A stretch of DNA of 64,000 nucleotides, taken from Saccharothrix espanaensis DSM 44229 (GTDB lineage Bacteria; Actinomycetota; Actinomycetes; Mycobacteriales; Pseudonocardiaceae). The notes beneath the pieces are model-generated. The model ran no database searches, was not told the origin of the DNA, and was given only the letters and a program-made list of their open reading frames with translations. Every line of letters starts with the position of its first letter. The first letter of the stretch is position 1. Position numbers and translations under genes: made by a program. The stretch covers positions 1,922,001 to 1,986,000 of the forward strand of contig NC_019673.1 in assembly GCF_000328705.1 (NCBI RefSeq). The letters are read 5' to 3'. Shown piece after piece: positions 33,054 through 41,079 of this stretch.

Positions 33054-33198
33054 AATGCGGCCACGTAGTGCGACGTTCTGATGATAAAAGCTCCGCGATC
33101 GGGTGACTGGTCTTCCCACGCACGGCGGTAGGGCGCACCGTAGGGGCCGTCATACCGTGCCAACAACTGGATGCCCACGCGATCACGGGGAGGCCATG

Positions 33199-33303
33199 AT
33201 GGCCGTAGAGATCACGACCACTGAAGAGGTTCCGGCGGCCGGCACGTGCGGCTGCTGCGGCGGCTGCACCGGTCCCGGCTGCGGGTGCTGCTCGAGCTGT
33301 TGA
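33199..33303 (+). CDS. 34-residue cysteine-rich peptide (8 Cys in the last 18 residues)
   Basis: An acidic leader-like N-terminus (MAVEITTTEEVPAAG) is followed by a tail of Cys, Gly, Ser, Thr and Pro: TCGCCGGCTGPGCGCCSSC. GGGGAGG lies five bases before this ATG; an ATG three bases earlier is also possible. A strong terminator starts 15 bases after the stop, so it is an independent, well-defined gene. The form is that of a RiPP precursor (leader plus Cys-rich core) or a tiny metallothionein. No modifying enzyme is next to it; the closest candidate is the MNIO about 17 kb away. Confidence 0.75.
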   Translation: MAVEITTTEEVPAAGTCGCCGGCTGPGCGCCSSC

Positions 33304-33318
33304 TTCTCCGCATTGCCG

Positions 33319-33354
33319 ACGACCCCCGCGGGCAGCTGTCCGCGGGGGTCGTCG
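33319..33354 (+). terminator. Strong terminator of the Cys-rich peptide gene
   Basis: A perfect 14-bp stem (gacgacccccgcgg / ccgcgggggtcgtc) with an 8-base loop. It may also stop the convergent lipoprotein gene that ends at 33455. Confidence 0.85.
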
Positions 33355-33454
33355 CAGGTTAGGGCGGGAAATGCCGGAAATGCTCTTCCGGTCGGCTCGC
33401 CGCGGCAGATGGATCGATAGCGAACAAATACGCTGTGACGTCCTGATCACATTG

Positions 33455-34993
33455 TCAGGGCGGGCAGACCGTGCCGCTGGTGGGCAGTTTTGCATCGGTC
33501 AGGAATTCGACCGCGGCCTGCGTCGCGCACGCCGACTGCACCAGCGCGCCGTGCCCGCCGCCCTGCCACCCCACCACGACCCCGGCGGGCAGCGCCTGCG
33601 CCGCCCGCTCGGTGCCGCCCTGCGGCGTGACCGGGTCGGTCGCGGTGCTCAGCACCAGGACCGGCGGCGCGCTGGACAGCTTGGGCGCCTTCGGCAGCGG
33701 CGGCACCGGGAACGGCCCGCACAGCAGCAGCCGCCGCGCGTACCAGGCCCCGAACAGCGGCTGCTTGGTCCGCCAGTCGTCGGCCATGCTCTTCACCCGC
33801 TCCGGCGGGATCCGGGTCGTGGTGTCGTTGCACCTGGTCACGATGCCCGGGTCGAGCAGCGGCGGGTTGTCGTCGCGGTCCACCACCTGCGGGCGCACGA
33901 AGTCGGTCAGCGGCGCGCCGTTGCCCTGCTCGGCCGCCACCAGCGCGTCGGCCAGCGCCGGCCACCTCGCCCGGTCGGCCAGCCCCGCCAGCACCGCCGA
34001 CACCGCCGTGCCCGCCGTCAGGTCCAGGTCGTTGCCCCGGATCTTCTTGGTGCGCAACGAGTCCAGCAGCGCGGTGAACCGCTTCGTGGCGTCCGACCCG
34101 AGCGCGCACGACCGGATAACGCAGTCCTTCTGGAAGGCCGCGAAGGTCTCCTCCGCCGCGACCGCCTGCGCCTGCGCCACCCCCGGCACGTCCAGCGCCG
34201 GGTCCGGCGCGCCGTCGAACACCATCCGCCCCACCCGGTCCGGGTAGCGGCTCGCGTACAGGGTCAGCACCTTCGACCCGTCGCCGACGCCGATCGCGTT
34301 GAGGTGCGCGGTGCCCAGCGCCTCCCGCAACTGCTCCAGGTCCGCCGACGTGCGCCACGAGTCCACGGCCGGCAGCCGGTTCTCCAGGTCCAGCACGCAC
34401 TCCTGGCTGGCCCGCCCGATCGACTCCAGCAGCTCGTCCTGGGTCGGGCTGTCCGGGTCGGACTCGACGATCCCGGCCCGCGCCACCTCCGGCACGCACT
34501 GCACGCCGTCGGACTTGCCGGTACCCCGCCGGTCCACCCCGATCAGCGAGAACGTGCTCAGCAGCGCGGGCGGCAGCGACGCCGCCAACCGGGCCGCCTT
34601 GAGCGTGCCCGGCTCGCCGTCCGGGTCGCCCACCACGACCAGCGCGGTGCCGCCCGTGCCGACCTTGAGCAGCGACATGCCCAGCGCGCCGCGCCCCGGC
34701 CGGTTGGGCACGTCGAGCTTCACGGTCAGCCGCGCGCACTCGTACTGCTGGTCGCCCGCCGGCGCGGCGGACCCCATCCGGGCCTTGGTCGAGTCGGTGC
34801 ACGACGACCAGGTGAGGGTCGACTGGAAGTTCTCCAGCGGGGGAACCTCGCGGGGGCCGGTCGGGGCCGGGGCCTCGGTCTGCTCGCCGGCACCGTGCAC
34901 GGCGATCACCGGCCGGGTCGACGGGCCCGCGCTGCACGCGCCGAGCGCGCTCAGGGCCACCAGCAACAGGGCGGCGTGACGCCGACGCGGCAC
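33455..34993 (-). CDS. TAP-like lipoprotein of the alpha/beta hydrolase fold, nucleophile Ser missing
   Basis: A 512-residue exported lipoprotein: LVALSALGAC is a lipobox (Cys20). The sequence follows secreted tripeptidyl-aminopeptidase-like hydrolases (S33): GVDRRGTGKSDG, RYPDRVGRMVFDGAPDP, the acid region STATDPVTPQGG and the His region WQGGGHGAL. At the nucleophile elbow, where the family has G-V-S-Y-G, this protein has G235-V-G237-D-G239, so the Ser is replaced by Gly. It is probably not a peptidase of the usual kind and may bind ligands. The GTG start directly precedes the signal peptide. Confidence 0.85.
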   Translation of the reverse strand: MPRRRHAALLLVALSALGACSAGPSTRPVIAVHGAGEQTEAPAPTGPREVPPLENFQSTLTWSSCTDSTKARMGSAAPAGDQQYECARLTVKLDVPNRPGRGALGMSLLKVGTGGTALVVVGDPDGEPGTLKAARLAASLPPALLSTFSLIGVDRRGTGKSDGVQCVPEVARAGIVESDPDSPTQDELLESIGRASQECVLDLENRLPAVDSWRTSADLEQLREALGTAHLNAIGVGDGSKVLTLYASRYPDRVGRMVFDGAPDPALDVPGVAQAQAVAAEETFAAFQKDCVIRSCALGSDATKRFTALLDSLRTKKIRGNDLDLTAGTAVSAVLAGLADRARWPALADALVAAEQGNGAPLTDFVRPQVVDRDDNPPLLDPGIVTRCNDTTTRIPPERVKSMADDWRTKQPLFGAWYARRLLLCGPFPVPPLPKAPKLSSAPPVLVLSTATDPVTPQGGTERAAQALPAGVVVGWQGGGHGALVQSACATQAAVEFLTDAKLPTSGTVCPP

Positions 34994-35078
34994 AGTCGTC
35001 CCTCACTCTCTGTCGATGGTGGTGCAAAGCCTCACATAACCGAGGTGAGACTTCGGTGAGCGGGGGAGGATGGGCGAC

Positions 35079-35993
35079 GTGGTCATGGTGCACGTCGAGG
35101 GTTCCCCTGAGCGGCGGGTTTCCGGTTCCGGGCCGTTCGCCGCCGCTGTCCGCGCGTTCGGCGCGATCCCGCCGCCGGCGCTCGTCCTGCTCGGTGTGGT
35201 CAGCGTCCAGGTCGGTGCCGCGGTCGCCAAGCAGCTGTTCGGCATGGCCGGCCCGATGGGCACCGTCGCCCTGCGGCTCGCGCTGGCCGCGCTGGTGCTG
35301 GTGGTCGTCTGGCGGCCGTCGTTCCGGGTCGACAAGCGCACCCTGCTGGTCATCGGCGGCTACGGCGTCGTGCTCGGCGCCATGAACCTGACCTTCTACC
35401 AGGCCATCGAGCGCATCCCGCTGGGCGCGGCGGTCACCATCGAGTTCCTCGGCCCGCTCGCGGTGGCCGTGCTCGGGTCGCGCCGCTGGCTCGACGGCCT
35501 GTGGGCGCTGCTGGCCGCCGCGGGCGTGGTGCTGCTGACCAGGGTCGACGGCGGTCTGGACCCGGTCGGCGTGCTGTTCGCGCTGGGTGCGGCGGTCTGC
35601 TGGGCCGGGTACATCCTGCTGGCCGCGGCGCTGGGCAGCCGCACGTCGGACGGGCGCGGGCTGGCGATGGCGATGGTGTTCGCGGCGGTGGTCGTGCTGC
35701 CGTTCGGCATCGCCGACGCGGGCGCGGCGCTGCTCGACCCGGTGGTGCTGATCGCCGGCGCGGCGGTGGCGCTGCTGTCGTCGGTCATCCCGTACTCGCT
35801 GGAGCTGGAGGCCCTGCGCCGGATCCCGCCCCGGGTGTTCGGCATCCTGATGAGCCTGGAACCGGCCGTCGCGGCGGTGGCCGGGCTGATCCTGCTGCAC
35901 GAGGCGCTGCGTCCCGCACAATGGGTGGCGGTGTGCTGCGTCGTCCTGGCATCGGTCGGGGCGACCAGGACCGCGCGACCCCCGGAGGTCTGA
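35079..35993 (+). CDS. EamA/DMT-family transporter, RhtA-like
   Basis: About 304 residues with ten hydrophobic segments in two EamA repeats, for example LVLLGVVSVQVGAAVAKQLF, LLVIGGYGVVLGAMNLTFYQ, AIERIPLGAAVTIEFLGPLA and VFGILMSLEPAVAAVAGLIL. The E-F-L-G-P-L and S-L-E-P-A motifs are typical of RhtA-type amino-acid exporters (threonine/homoserine). GTG at 35079 suits the GGGGGAGG nine bases upstream; the ATG at 35070 abuts that site and would be too close. DUF1801 follows immediately, so the two are co-transcribed. Confidence 0.88.
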   Translation: MVMVHVEGSPERRVSGSGPFAAAVRAFGAIPPPALVLLGVVSVQVGAAVAKQLFGMAGPMGTVALRLALAALVLVVVWRPSFRVDKRTLLVIGGYGVVLGAMNLTFYQAIERIPLGAAVTIEFLGPLAVAVLGSRRWLDGLWALLAAAGVVLLTRVDGGLDPVGVLFALGAAVCWAGYILLAAALGSRTSDGRGLAMAMVFAAVVVLPFGIADAGAALLDPVVLIAGAAVALLSSVIPYSLELEALRRIPPRVFGILMSLEPAVAAVAGLILLHEALRPAQWVAVCCVVLASVGATRTARPPEV

Positions 35994-36437
35994 GTGGTGC
36001 AGAGCAAGGCGGCGACGGTCGAGGAATACCTGGGCGAGCTGCCGGACGACCGGCGCGACGCCGTGGCCGAGGTGCGGGAGGTGATCCTGGCCAACCTGCC
36101 CGAGGGCTACGACGAGGGCATGGCGTGGGGGATGATCACCTACTCGGTGCCGTTGAGCCGGTCCGGCGCGACCTACAACGGCAAGCCGCTCGGGTACGTG
36201 GCGCTGGCGTCCCAGAAGAACTACCTGTCGCTGTACCTGACCTGCGTGGACGGCGGGCGTGAGCAGGAGTTCCGGGCCGAGTTCGAGGCGGCCGGCCACA
36301 AGCTCGACATGGGCAGGTCCTGCGTCCGCTTCAAGCGCGTCGCCGACCTGCCGCTGGACGTGATCGGCCGCGAGGTGGCCCGCTACCCGGTCGACGAGTT
36401 CCTGGCCCTGGCGACCGCGGCCCGCTCCACCCGATAG
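35994..36437 (+). CDS. DUF1801 domain protein
   Basis: A 147-residue cytoplasmic protein. ATVEEYLGELPDDRRDAVAE, ANLPEGYDEGMAWGMITYSV and DMGRSCVRFKRVADLPLDVI match the DUF1801 (YdhG-like) domain. The fold is known from structural genomics but the function is not. The GTG start abuts the stop codon of the exporter gene, indicating coupling. Confidence 0.88.
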   Translation: MVQSKAATVEEYLGELPDDRRDAVAEVREVILANLPEGYDEGMAWGMITYSVPLSRSGATYNGKPLGYVALASQKNYLSLYLTCVDGGREQEFRAEFEAAGHKLDMGRSCVRFKRVADLPLDVIGREVARYPVDEFLALATAARSTR

Positions 36438-36478
36438 CCCGCACCGGGGATCGTGCCTGCGCTGGGCCGTTCAGATTC

Positions 36479-36515
36479 GGATCGTTCAGGGATCGTTCAG
36501 AACGGGATCGTTCAG
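36479..36515. repeat. Three copies of ggatcgttcag
   Basis: Identical 11-bp copies start at 36479, 36490 and 36505, with a partial copy (cgttcag) just before. They span the 3' end of the DUF4231-like gene and the short gap to DUF1801. The unit could be a tandem duplication or a cluster of protein-binding sites; position between converging ends argues against a promoter role. Confidence 0.7.
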
Positions 36516-37039
36516 GGTCGGATCGGCGCACGGGCCGGCGCGGCGGCTTCGGCGGCCGGTGCGCCGGGACCGGAGACGGTGGGGTTCGGTGTGCCGGGGG
36601 CCGGTGGCTCCTGGCCCGGTGACTCCGAGCCCAGGGCCCCGTCGACCAGTTCCCGGCCGCGCGCCTCGAAGATCGCCGCGTAGTGGGCCGAGTACCGGTC
36701 GTAGACGGCGACCACGTCCTCGGCCTTGGCCACCTCGCCCCGGAACCGGTCGCGCAGCCGGCGCATCGTGTTCACGTCGGCCCGGCGCTTCTGGCTGTGC
36801 AGGTACGGCTTGAACGTCACGTTCAGCCCACCCACCACCGCCGCGATCAGCAGCAAGGTCTTGCCCAGCACCGTTTCCGACGACGTGAACCCCACCGCCA
36901 GCACGGCCGGCACCAGGATCAGCACGATCGTGTAGACCACACCGGTGCTGCGGTGGACCTGCCGCCACACGGTCAGCCGCCGGTAGTCCGTGCGCATCCG
37001 GTCGTCGAGTTCCTGGACGAGCGCGTTCACATCCGCCAC
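36512..37039 (-). CDS. DUF4231-like two-TM membrane protein
   Basis: A 175-residue protein. A helical N-terminus (VQELDDRMRTDYRRLTVWRQ) leads to two transmembrane helices (VYTIVLILVPAVLAVGF and TLLLIAAVVGGLNVTFKPY), then a helical cytoplasmic region (RRADVNTMRRLRDRFRGEVA) and a Pro/Ala-rich disordered end. This 2TM-plus-helices layout resembles DUF4231/SLATT-type proteins, some of which act in phage defence or stress. No partner gene supporting such a role is next to it. Assignment is tentative. Confidence 0.7.
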   Translation of the reverse strand: MADVNALVQELDDRMRTDYRRLTVWRQVHRSTGVVYTIVLILVPAVLAVGFTSSETVLGKTLLLIAAVVGGLNVTFKPYLHSQKRRADVNTMRRLRDRFRGEVAKAEDVVAVYDRYSAHYAAIFEARGRELVDGALGSESPGQEPPAPGTPNPTVSGPGAPAAEAAAPARAPIRP

Positions 37040-37150
37040 GCCCGGTCACGGTACGCGGCCGGCCGCTCACCGTCCCCGGATCCGCCGATCCCGCCCGAGC
37101 TGGCCCAGCGGGCTCGACCTACCGGGCCGGGCGGGGCCCACTCCGCCGCG

Positions 37151-38224
37151 TCAGGCGGGCTTGACCTCGCCGCGCAGCACCGACTCCACGTCGTAGCGCG
37201 CCGGCTGGTCGAGCTGGTCGTAGCCGCACGACTCAGGCGTCCGGTCCGGCCGCCACCGGCGGAACTGGCCGTTGTGCCGCAGCCGCGCCGGGGCCGCGCC
37301 CTCGGTCTGCGAGTAGGCGATCTCCAGCACCCGCTCCGGGCGCAGCGGCACCCAGTCCGCGTGCTTGCCGCGCCACCGGTTGACCTCGCCGGGCAGCCGC
37401 CGGCCGTCCGGCTCCACCAGCCACGGGTGGTCGCCCTCGGTGATCAGCCCGGCGAACTCCTCCGCCAGCGCCCGCCGCTCGGCCGCCTTGAACGACCCGA
37501 CGACACCCACGTGGTGCAGCACGCCCCGGTCGTCGTGCAGCCCCAGCAGCAGCGACCCGACCGCCGTGCCCGGCTCGGTGTCCTTGTGCCAGCGCAGACC
37601 CGCCACCACGCACTCGGCGGTCCGCTGGTGCTTGACCTTGATCATGGTGCGCTTGCCCGGCGAGTACCCGGCGGACGCGGGCTTGCCGATCACCCCGTCC
37701 AGCCCCGCGCCCTCGAACAGCTCGAACCACTGCGCGGCGAGTTCACCGTCCGCGGTGGCGGGCGTCAGGTACAGCGAGTCGCCGGGTGTGACCAGGCCCT
37801 CCAGCCGATCCCGCCGCGTCGTGCACGGCTCGTCGAGCAGCACCTCGTCGCCCACCGCGAGCAGGTCGAAGGCCACGAAGCTCGCGGGTGTCTGCTCGGC
37901 CAGCAGCTGCACCCGGCTGGCCGCCGGGTGGATGCGCTCGGACAACGCGTCGAAGTCCAGCTTGTCGTTCTTCGCCACGACCAGCTCGCCGTCCACCACG
38001 ACCCGCTCCGGCAGGGTGCGCAGCAGCGCCGCCACCGCCTCCGGGAAGTACCGGTTGAGCGGCTTGCCGCTGCGGGACTGGAGGGTCAGCTCGTCGCCGT
38101 CGCGGAACACCAGGCAGCGGTAGCCGTCCCACTTGGGTTCGAACACCCAGTCCGAGCCGGTCGGGATCTTGTCCACCGCGTTGGCCAGCATCGGCTGCAC
38201 GGGAGGGTTCAGCGGGAGCGCCAC
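37151..38224 (-). CDS. ATP-dependent DNA ligase (LigD-ligase / LigC-like)
   Basis: A 357-residue two-domain ligase. Motif I is FEPKWDGYR with the adenylated Lys31. LQSRSGKPLNRYFPE, VVDGELVV (motif III region), SFVAFDLLAV, DGVIGKP (motif IV) and RTMIKVKHQRTAECVV (motif V) follow, then an OB-fold domain. It seals nicks using ATP. Together with the stand-alone polymerase gene at 26.3 kb it could supply end-joining functions that other bacteria combine in one LigD. The GTG start directly precedes the conserved MLA region. Confidence 0.93.
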   Translation of the reverse strand: MALPLNPPVQPMLANAVDKIPTGSDWVFEPKWDGYRCLVFRDGDELTLQSRSGKPLNRYFPEAVAALLRTLPERVVVDGELVVAKNDKLDFDALSERIHPAASRVQLLAEQTPASFVAFDLLAVGDEVLLDEPCTTRRDRLEGLVTPGDSLYLTPATADGELAAQWFELFEGAGLDGVIGKPASAGYSPGKRTMIKVKHQRTAECVVAGLRWHKDTEPGTAVGSLLLGLHDDRGVLHHVGVVGSFKAAERRALAEEFAGLITEGDHPWLVEPDGRRLPGEVNRWRGKHADWVPLRPERVLEIAYSQTEGAAPARLRHNGQFRRWRPDRTPESCGYDQLDQPARYDVESVLRGEVKPA

Positions 38225-38315
38225 GCCGCCATCCTGACTGGTGACGGCCCTCGGCGCAGCTGTTCGACGGGTTCGGGCACCGCGCGTCGGGCCCGCGGGA
38301 CCCGGCGTCCGGTCT

Positions 38316-38852
38316 TCAGTGGACCCGCTGGCGGGCGCGGGCCGCGAGGTCGAGTCGGACGGCGGTGGGCAGCACCGACACGCCCAACGTCTCGCGGGCG
38401 CGGGCCAGCACCCCGTCCAGCTCCCGCCACACCGCGCGGACGTCCGCGCCCTGGCCGAGCGTGACCTTCAGCCGCAAGGCGGGTTCGCCGATCACCTTGA
38501 CCTGCGCGGACGTGACGCCGTCGACCTGTTCCACATCGGACTTCACGGCGTCGGCGATGGCGCCGGAGGTGACCACCACGTGGTGGTCGAGCGCGAGGTC
38601 CGGGTGCCGTTCCGGGGTGGCGGCGCGCCACGCCCAGCGCAGCCCGACGACCACCAGGACCAAGCCCGCGACCAGCGCGCCGATCCGCACCAGGAGCAGG
38701 TGCTCGCGCGCCCAGTCCAGCGCGGTCGGGTCGAACAGCGGCCGGTCGACGTGCCGGGCGTTGAGCACGACCGCCCCGACCCCGGCGAGCAGCGCGATCG
38801 TGCCGAGGATCGCGGCGCAGACCCGTTCGGTGCGGTAGGAGCGGGCGATCAT
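38316..38852 (-). CDS. AmaP-like alkaline-shock membrane anchor protein
   Basis: A 178-residue protein. Two transmembrane helices (VCAAILGTIALLAGVGAVVL and LVRIGALVAGLVLVVVGLRW) are followed by a cytoplasmic alpha/beta domain (VVVTSGAIADAVKSDVEQVD, then VKVIGEPALRLKVTLGQGAD) similar to Asp23. In firmicutes AmaP anchors Asp23 to the membrane. The start overlaps the DUF6286 stop by four bases. It is the last gene of the Asp23 cluster. Confidence 0.82.
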   Translation of the reverse strand: MIARSYRTERVCAAILGTIALLAGVGAVVLNARHVDRPLFDPTALDWAREHLLLVRIGALVAGLVLVVVGLRWAWRAATPERHPDLALDHHVVVTSGAIADAVKSDVEQVDGVTSAQVKVIGEPALRLKVTLGQGADVRAVWRELDGVLARARETLGVSVLPTAVRLDLAARARQRVH

Positions 38853-39466
38853 CGGCTCTCCGTTCCCGTGCCGGCCAGGTGGTCTGCCGCCGGTGCGTTG
38901 TCCGGGGTGCTGCTGTCGGGTGTGGTCCGGCGGTCGATCGGCGGTGTCGATCGGCGGTCCTTGGGGGAGCTGACGACCACGGAGACCTTGGGGGGCTTCG
39001 CGATCGGCAGCGCCTTGACCGTCGCGCGGACGACTTCGAGGAGCCGGGGGCGGAGCGAGGCTTCGTCGTGCAGCGCGCTCGTCGCCCGCACGTGCACCTT
39101 GCGGCGCGAGACGGTGACCGAGGCCGACGCGACCCCGTCCTCCGCGCGCACGCGGTGGCCGACGACGCGGGCCAGCGCGGTCGGCGTGGTGGTCACGATT
39201 ACCTGGTCGGACGGGTCGTGCAGGCGGACGTAGCGGAAGCGGGCGGTCATCGCGATCAGCAGCAGCAGGAGCCCGGCGGCCGCCGTGATGAGACCGGTCG
39301 TGAGGACGCGGTCGTCGGTCCACCGGATGTCGCGCGGCCACGGCACGAGGTGGCCGTGGCCGGCCCAGTGCCAGGAGATGTCCGCGATGACCAGCACGCC
39401 GACGGCGGCCACGGCCAGGCCGAGGAACGGTGACAGGAAGCGGAGCAACGCGCGCACGGCCGTCAC
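38849..39466 (-). CDS. DUF6286-type membrane protein of the Asp23 cluster
   Basis: A 205-residue protein. It has two transmembrane helices (FLSPFLGLAVAAVGVLVIAD and LITAAAGLLLLLIAMTAR) and a soluble domain with alternating strands and helices (VIVTTTPTALARVVGHRVRA, ASVTVSRRKVHVRATS). The C-terminal 35 residues are Ser/Thr/Pro-rich and disordered. It is similar in layout to AmaP and overlaps both neighbours by four bases. Function unknown; a membrane scaffold for Asp23 proteins is likely. Confidence 0.78.
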   Translation of the reverse strand: MTAVRALLRFLSPFLGLAVAAVGVLVIADISWHWAGHGHLVPWPRDIRWTDDRVLTTGLITAAAGLLLLLIAMTARFRYVRLHDPSDQVIVTTTPTALARVVGHRVRAEDGVASASVTVSRRKVHVRATSALHDEASLRPRLLEVVRATVKALPIAKPPKVSVVVSSPKDRRSTPPIDRRTTPDSSTPDNAPAADHLAGTGTESR

Positions 39467-40035
39467 CCCACCCTGGAACGGACCGGGGGCCGCAGCGCGG
39501 ACACGGTGACGTCGACGTCGCGGACGTGGTAGCCGGTGAGGCGCTCCACCTCGTCGGCGACGCTGCGCCGGACCTCGGCGGCGGCCTGCCGGACGGGGGA
39601 GGGGTAGTGCAGCGCGAGCCGGACGACGACGTCGACCACGTTCTCGCCGCTCTCCCGGACCTTCACGGTGGAGCCGGATGAAGCCTCGGGCACCGAACCC
39701 ACCGCCCGCACCGCGATCTTCCGCAGCACGGAAGGGTGGATGTCGAGCGAACCACGATCGTCCACCGCCTGACCGAGCCGATCCGCGGCACCGTCCCGTG
39801 CGGACTCGAAGAGCGGGCTCAACGGCACGGTGTAGGTCTCGATCCGCCCCGTGCGCAGCCGTGATCGCGTGGTCTCACTCCGGACGCGCCCCGTACCGAT
39901 CCGCATCCGGATCCGCCTGCCGCCCCCGCCGTTGCTCCCGCCGCTTCCGCCGCTGTTCCCGCCGCTGTTCCCGCCGACGCTTCCGCCGTTCCCGCTGCCG
40001 CTGGTTCCGGCGACCCCCGCGGCCGGGGTGCTCAC
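39463..40035 (-). CDS. Asp23/Gls24-family envelope stress protein with Gly/Ser/Asn N-terminal repeat
   Basis: A 190-residue protein. The first 40 residues are a Gly/Ser/Asn repeat (GGNSGGNSGGSGGSNGGGG). The Asp23 domain follows (SLDIHPSVLRKIAVRAVGSV, then VVDVVVRLALHYPSPVRQAA and LTGYHVRDVDVTVSAL). Asp23 proteins coat the inner membrane face and respond to envelope stress. The low-complexity N-terminus is not part of the family. The GTG start overlaps the stop of the small membrane-protein gene by four bases. Confidence 0.88.
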   Translation of the reverse strand: MSTPAAGVAGTSGSGNGGSVGGNSGGNSGGSGGSNGGGGRRIRMRIGTGRVRSETTRSRLRTGRIETYTVPLSPLFESARDGAADRLGQAVDDRGSLDIHPSVLRKIAVRAVGSVPEASSGSTVKVRESGENVVDVVVRLALHYPSPVRQAAAEVRRSVADEVERLTGYHVRDVDVTVSALRPPVRSRVG

Positions 40036-40208
40036 TTGTCCCGCCCCCGGCCGAGGAGGTCACCGAGGTCGAGCTGCCCGTCCAACACCCGCCCCACCAC
40101 CAGCCCGATGACACCGACGGCCAACGTGACGAGGAAGGCGGCGAACCCACTGGCCGCCGCCAACCCGAGCACCAGCCCCGCCAACAACCCGGTCTGAGTC
40201 CCGTTCAT
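40032..40208 (-). CDS. Small DUF2273-like membrane protein
   Basis: A 58-residue protein of two hydrophobic helices (GLLAGLVLGLAAASGFAAF and LVTLAVGVIGLVVGRVLDG) and a short charged end (DLLGRGRDK). Small proteins of this type (DUF2273) are commonly encoded next to Asp23 and AmaP. A GGGAG element lies upstream of the ATG. The start and stop fit tightly between its neighbours. Confidence 0.8.
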   Translation of the reverse strand: MNGTQTGLLAGLVLGLAAASGFAAFLVTLAVGVIGLVVGRVLDGQLDLGDLLGRGRDK

Positions 40209-40226
40209 AGCCAACACTCCCAACCA

Positions 40227-40502
40227 CTAGATGAGGTCCCGCCGAACCCGACGCCCAACCAACCGCCGCCACAACCGCCGCCGCACGAAGAAGACCGGCG
40301 CGTCGAACCGCCGCTCCCCGTCCGATCCACCGGCCGCACCACCCGCCGCCGCACCACTTCCGGCCCCGCCGACTCCCGACGCGCCGTCCGCAGACCCCGC
40401 CGCCCGCAACTCGGCCAACCCCCGCACGAACACCTCGGGGTCACCCCCGACATCCGGGTGGTTGGCCCGCACAAACGCCCGAATCTCCGCCCGCCGGTTC
40501 AC
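40227..40502 (-). CDS. Small protein with a DnaJ-like HPD motif
   Basis: A 91-residue protein. RAFVRANHPDVGGDPEVFVR resembles the second half of a J-domain loop (H-P-D followed by G-G-x-x-x-F), though the helices of a full J-domain are missing. The middle is Gly/Ala-rich, and the end is very basic (FFVRRRLWRRLVGRRVRRDL), which could bind membrane or nucleic acid. GTG is the only start before the conserved motif. It sits inside the Asp23 cluster; function unknown. Confidence 0.65.
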   Translation of the reverse strand: MNRRAEIRAFVRANHPDVGGDPEVFVRGLAELRAAGSADGASGVGGAGSGAAAGGAAGGSDGERRFDAPVFFVRRRLWRRLVGRRVRRDLI

Positions 40503-40601
40503 TCCACCCCCACCTCCGGCATCACGCCGAACCTCAACGCACCAGGGCGATTGATCCCACGCCGGCCCACGCCGGATCGCAGTGGGAGGGGCCGGCTCAC
40601 G

Positions 40602-41048
40602 TCAGTTCGCGCAGCTCCGGCTCGACGCGTGCCAGATTGCGCGGCACCGGGCCGATCCGCACCGGGCCGATCCGCACCGGGTAGCTCTACGCCGGGGTGC
40701 ATCGCGGCGGGTCGCATCGTGACCACCGCGCCCTGCATCCCGCACGCCGCGACCGCGGTGGGCACGCACGGCACCGGGGCGTTCGTCCCTGCGTTCCGGC
40801 GCTGCCAGCTCCGCACGGTCCCGCGCCGCGCCAGCTGCAAGCGGTGCGGCTGGGTGGTGGGGTCGGCGGTGGTGGGGGTGTGCGGGTGCCACTGTTCGGT
40901 GGGTGGGCAGGGGGCGGTGACGGCTGTCGGGGCCTTGCGCGAATGCTTCGCCGGGAGTGCCGCGCTCCTTGTTTCCGGCAACGAAATCATCGCGTGGATC
41001 GTGCCCGAACTTCGGGTGGTTCGCCCGATCGAAGGGCGTCTGCCGCAT
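40602..41048 (-). pseudogene. Possible degenerate copy of the HPD-motif gene
   Basis: One reading frame starts MRQTPFDRANHPKFGHDPRDD, which lines up with RANHPDVGGDPEVF of the neighbouring gene. The rest (about 120 residues) is Arg/Ala/Pro-rich without conserved features. A second frame across the same bases ends in a 4-bp overlap with the HPD gene start, so neither frame can be chosen with certainty. Three tandem copies of gccgatccgcaccggg-like sequence lie near 40651-40684. The 577-bp stretch is best seen as decayed or low-complexity DNA. Confidence 0.35.
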
Positions 41049-41079
41049 TCTGCTGATCCGTTTCCCCAGGTCACGAAGG

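Noticed and set aside
33103..33198. Longer form of the Cys-rich peptide starting at 33103
   Set aside because: The extension lacks coding bias and a ribosome-binding site, while the ATG at 33199 follows GGGGAGG.
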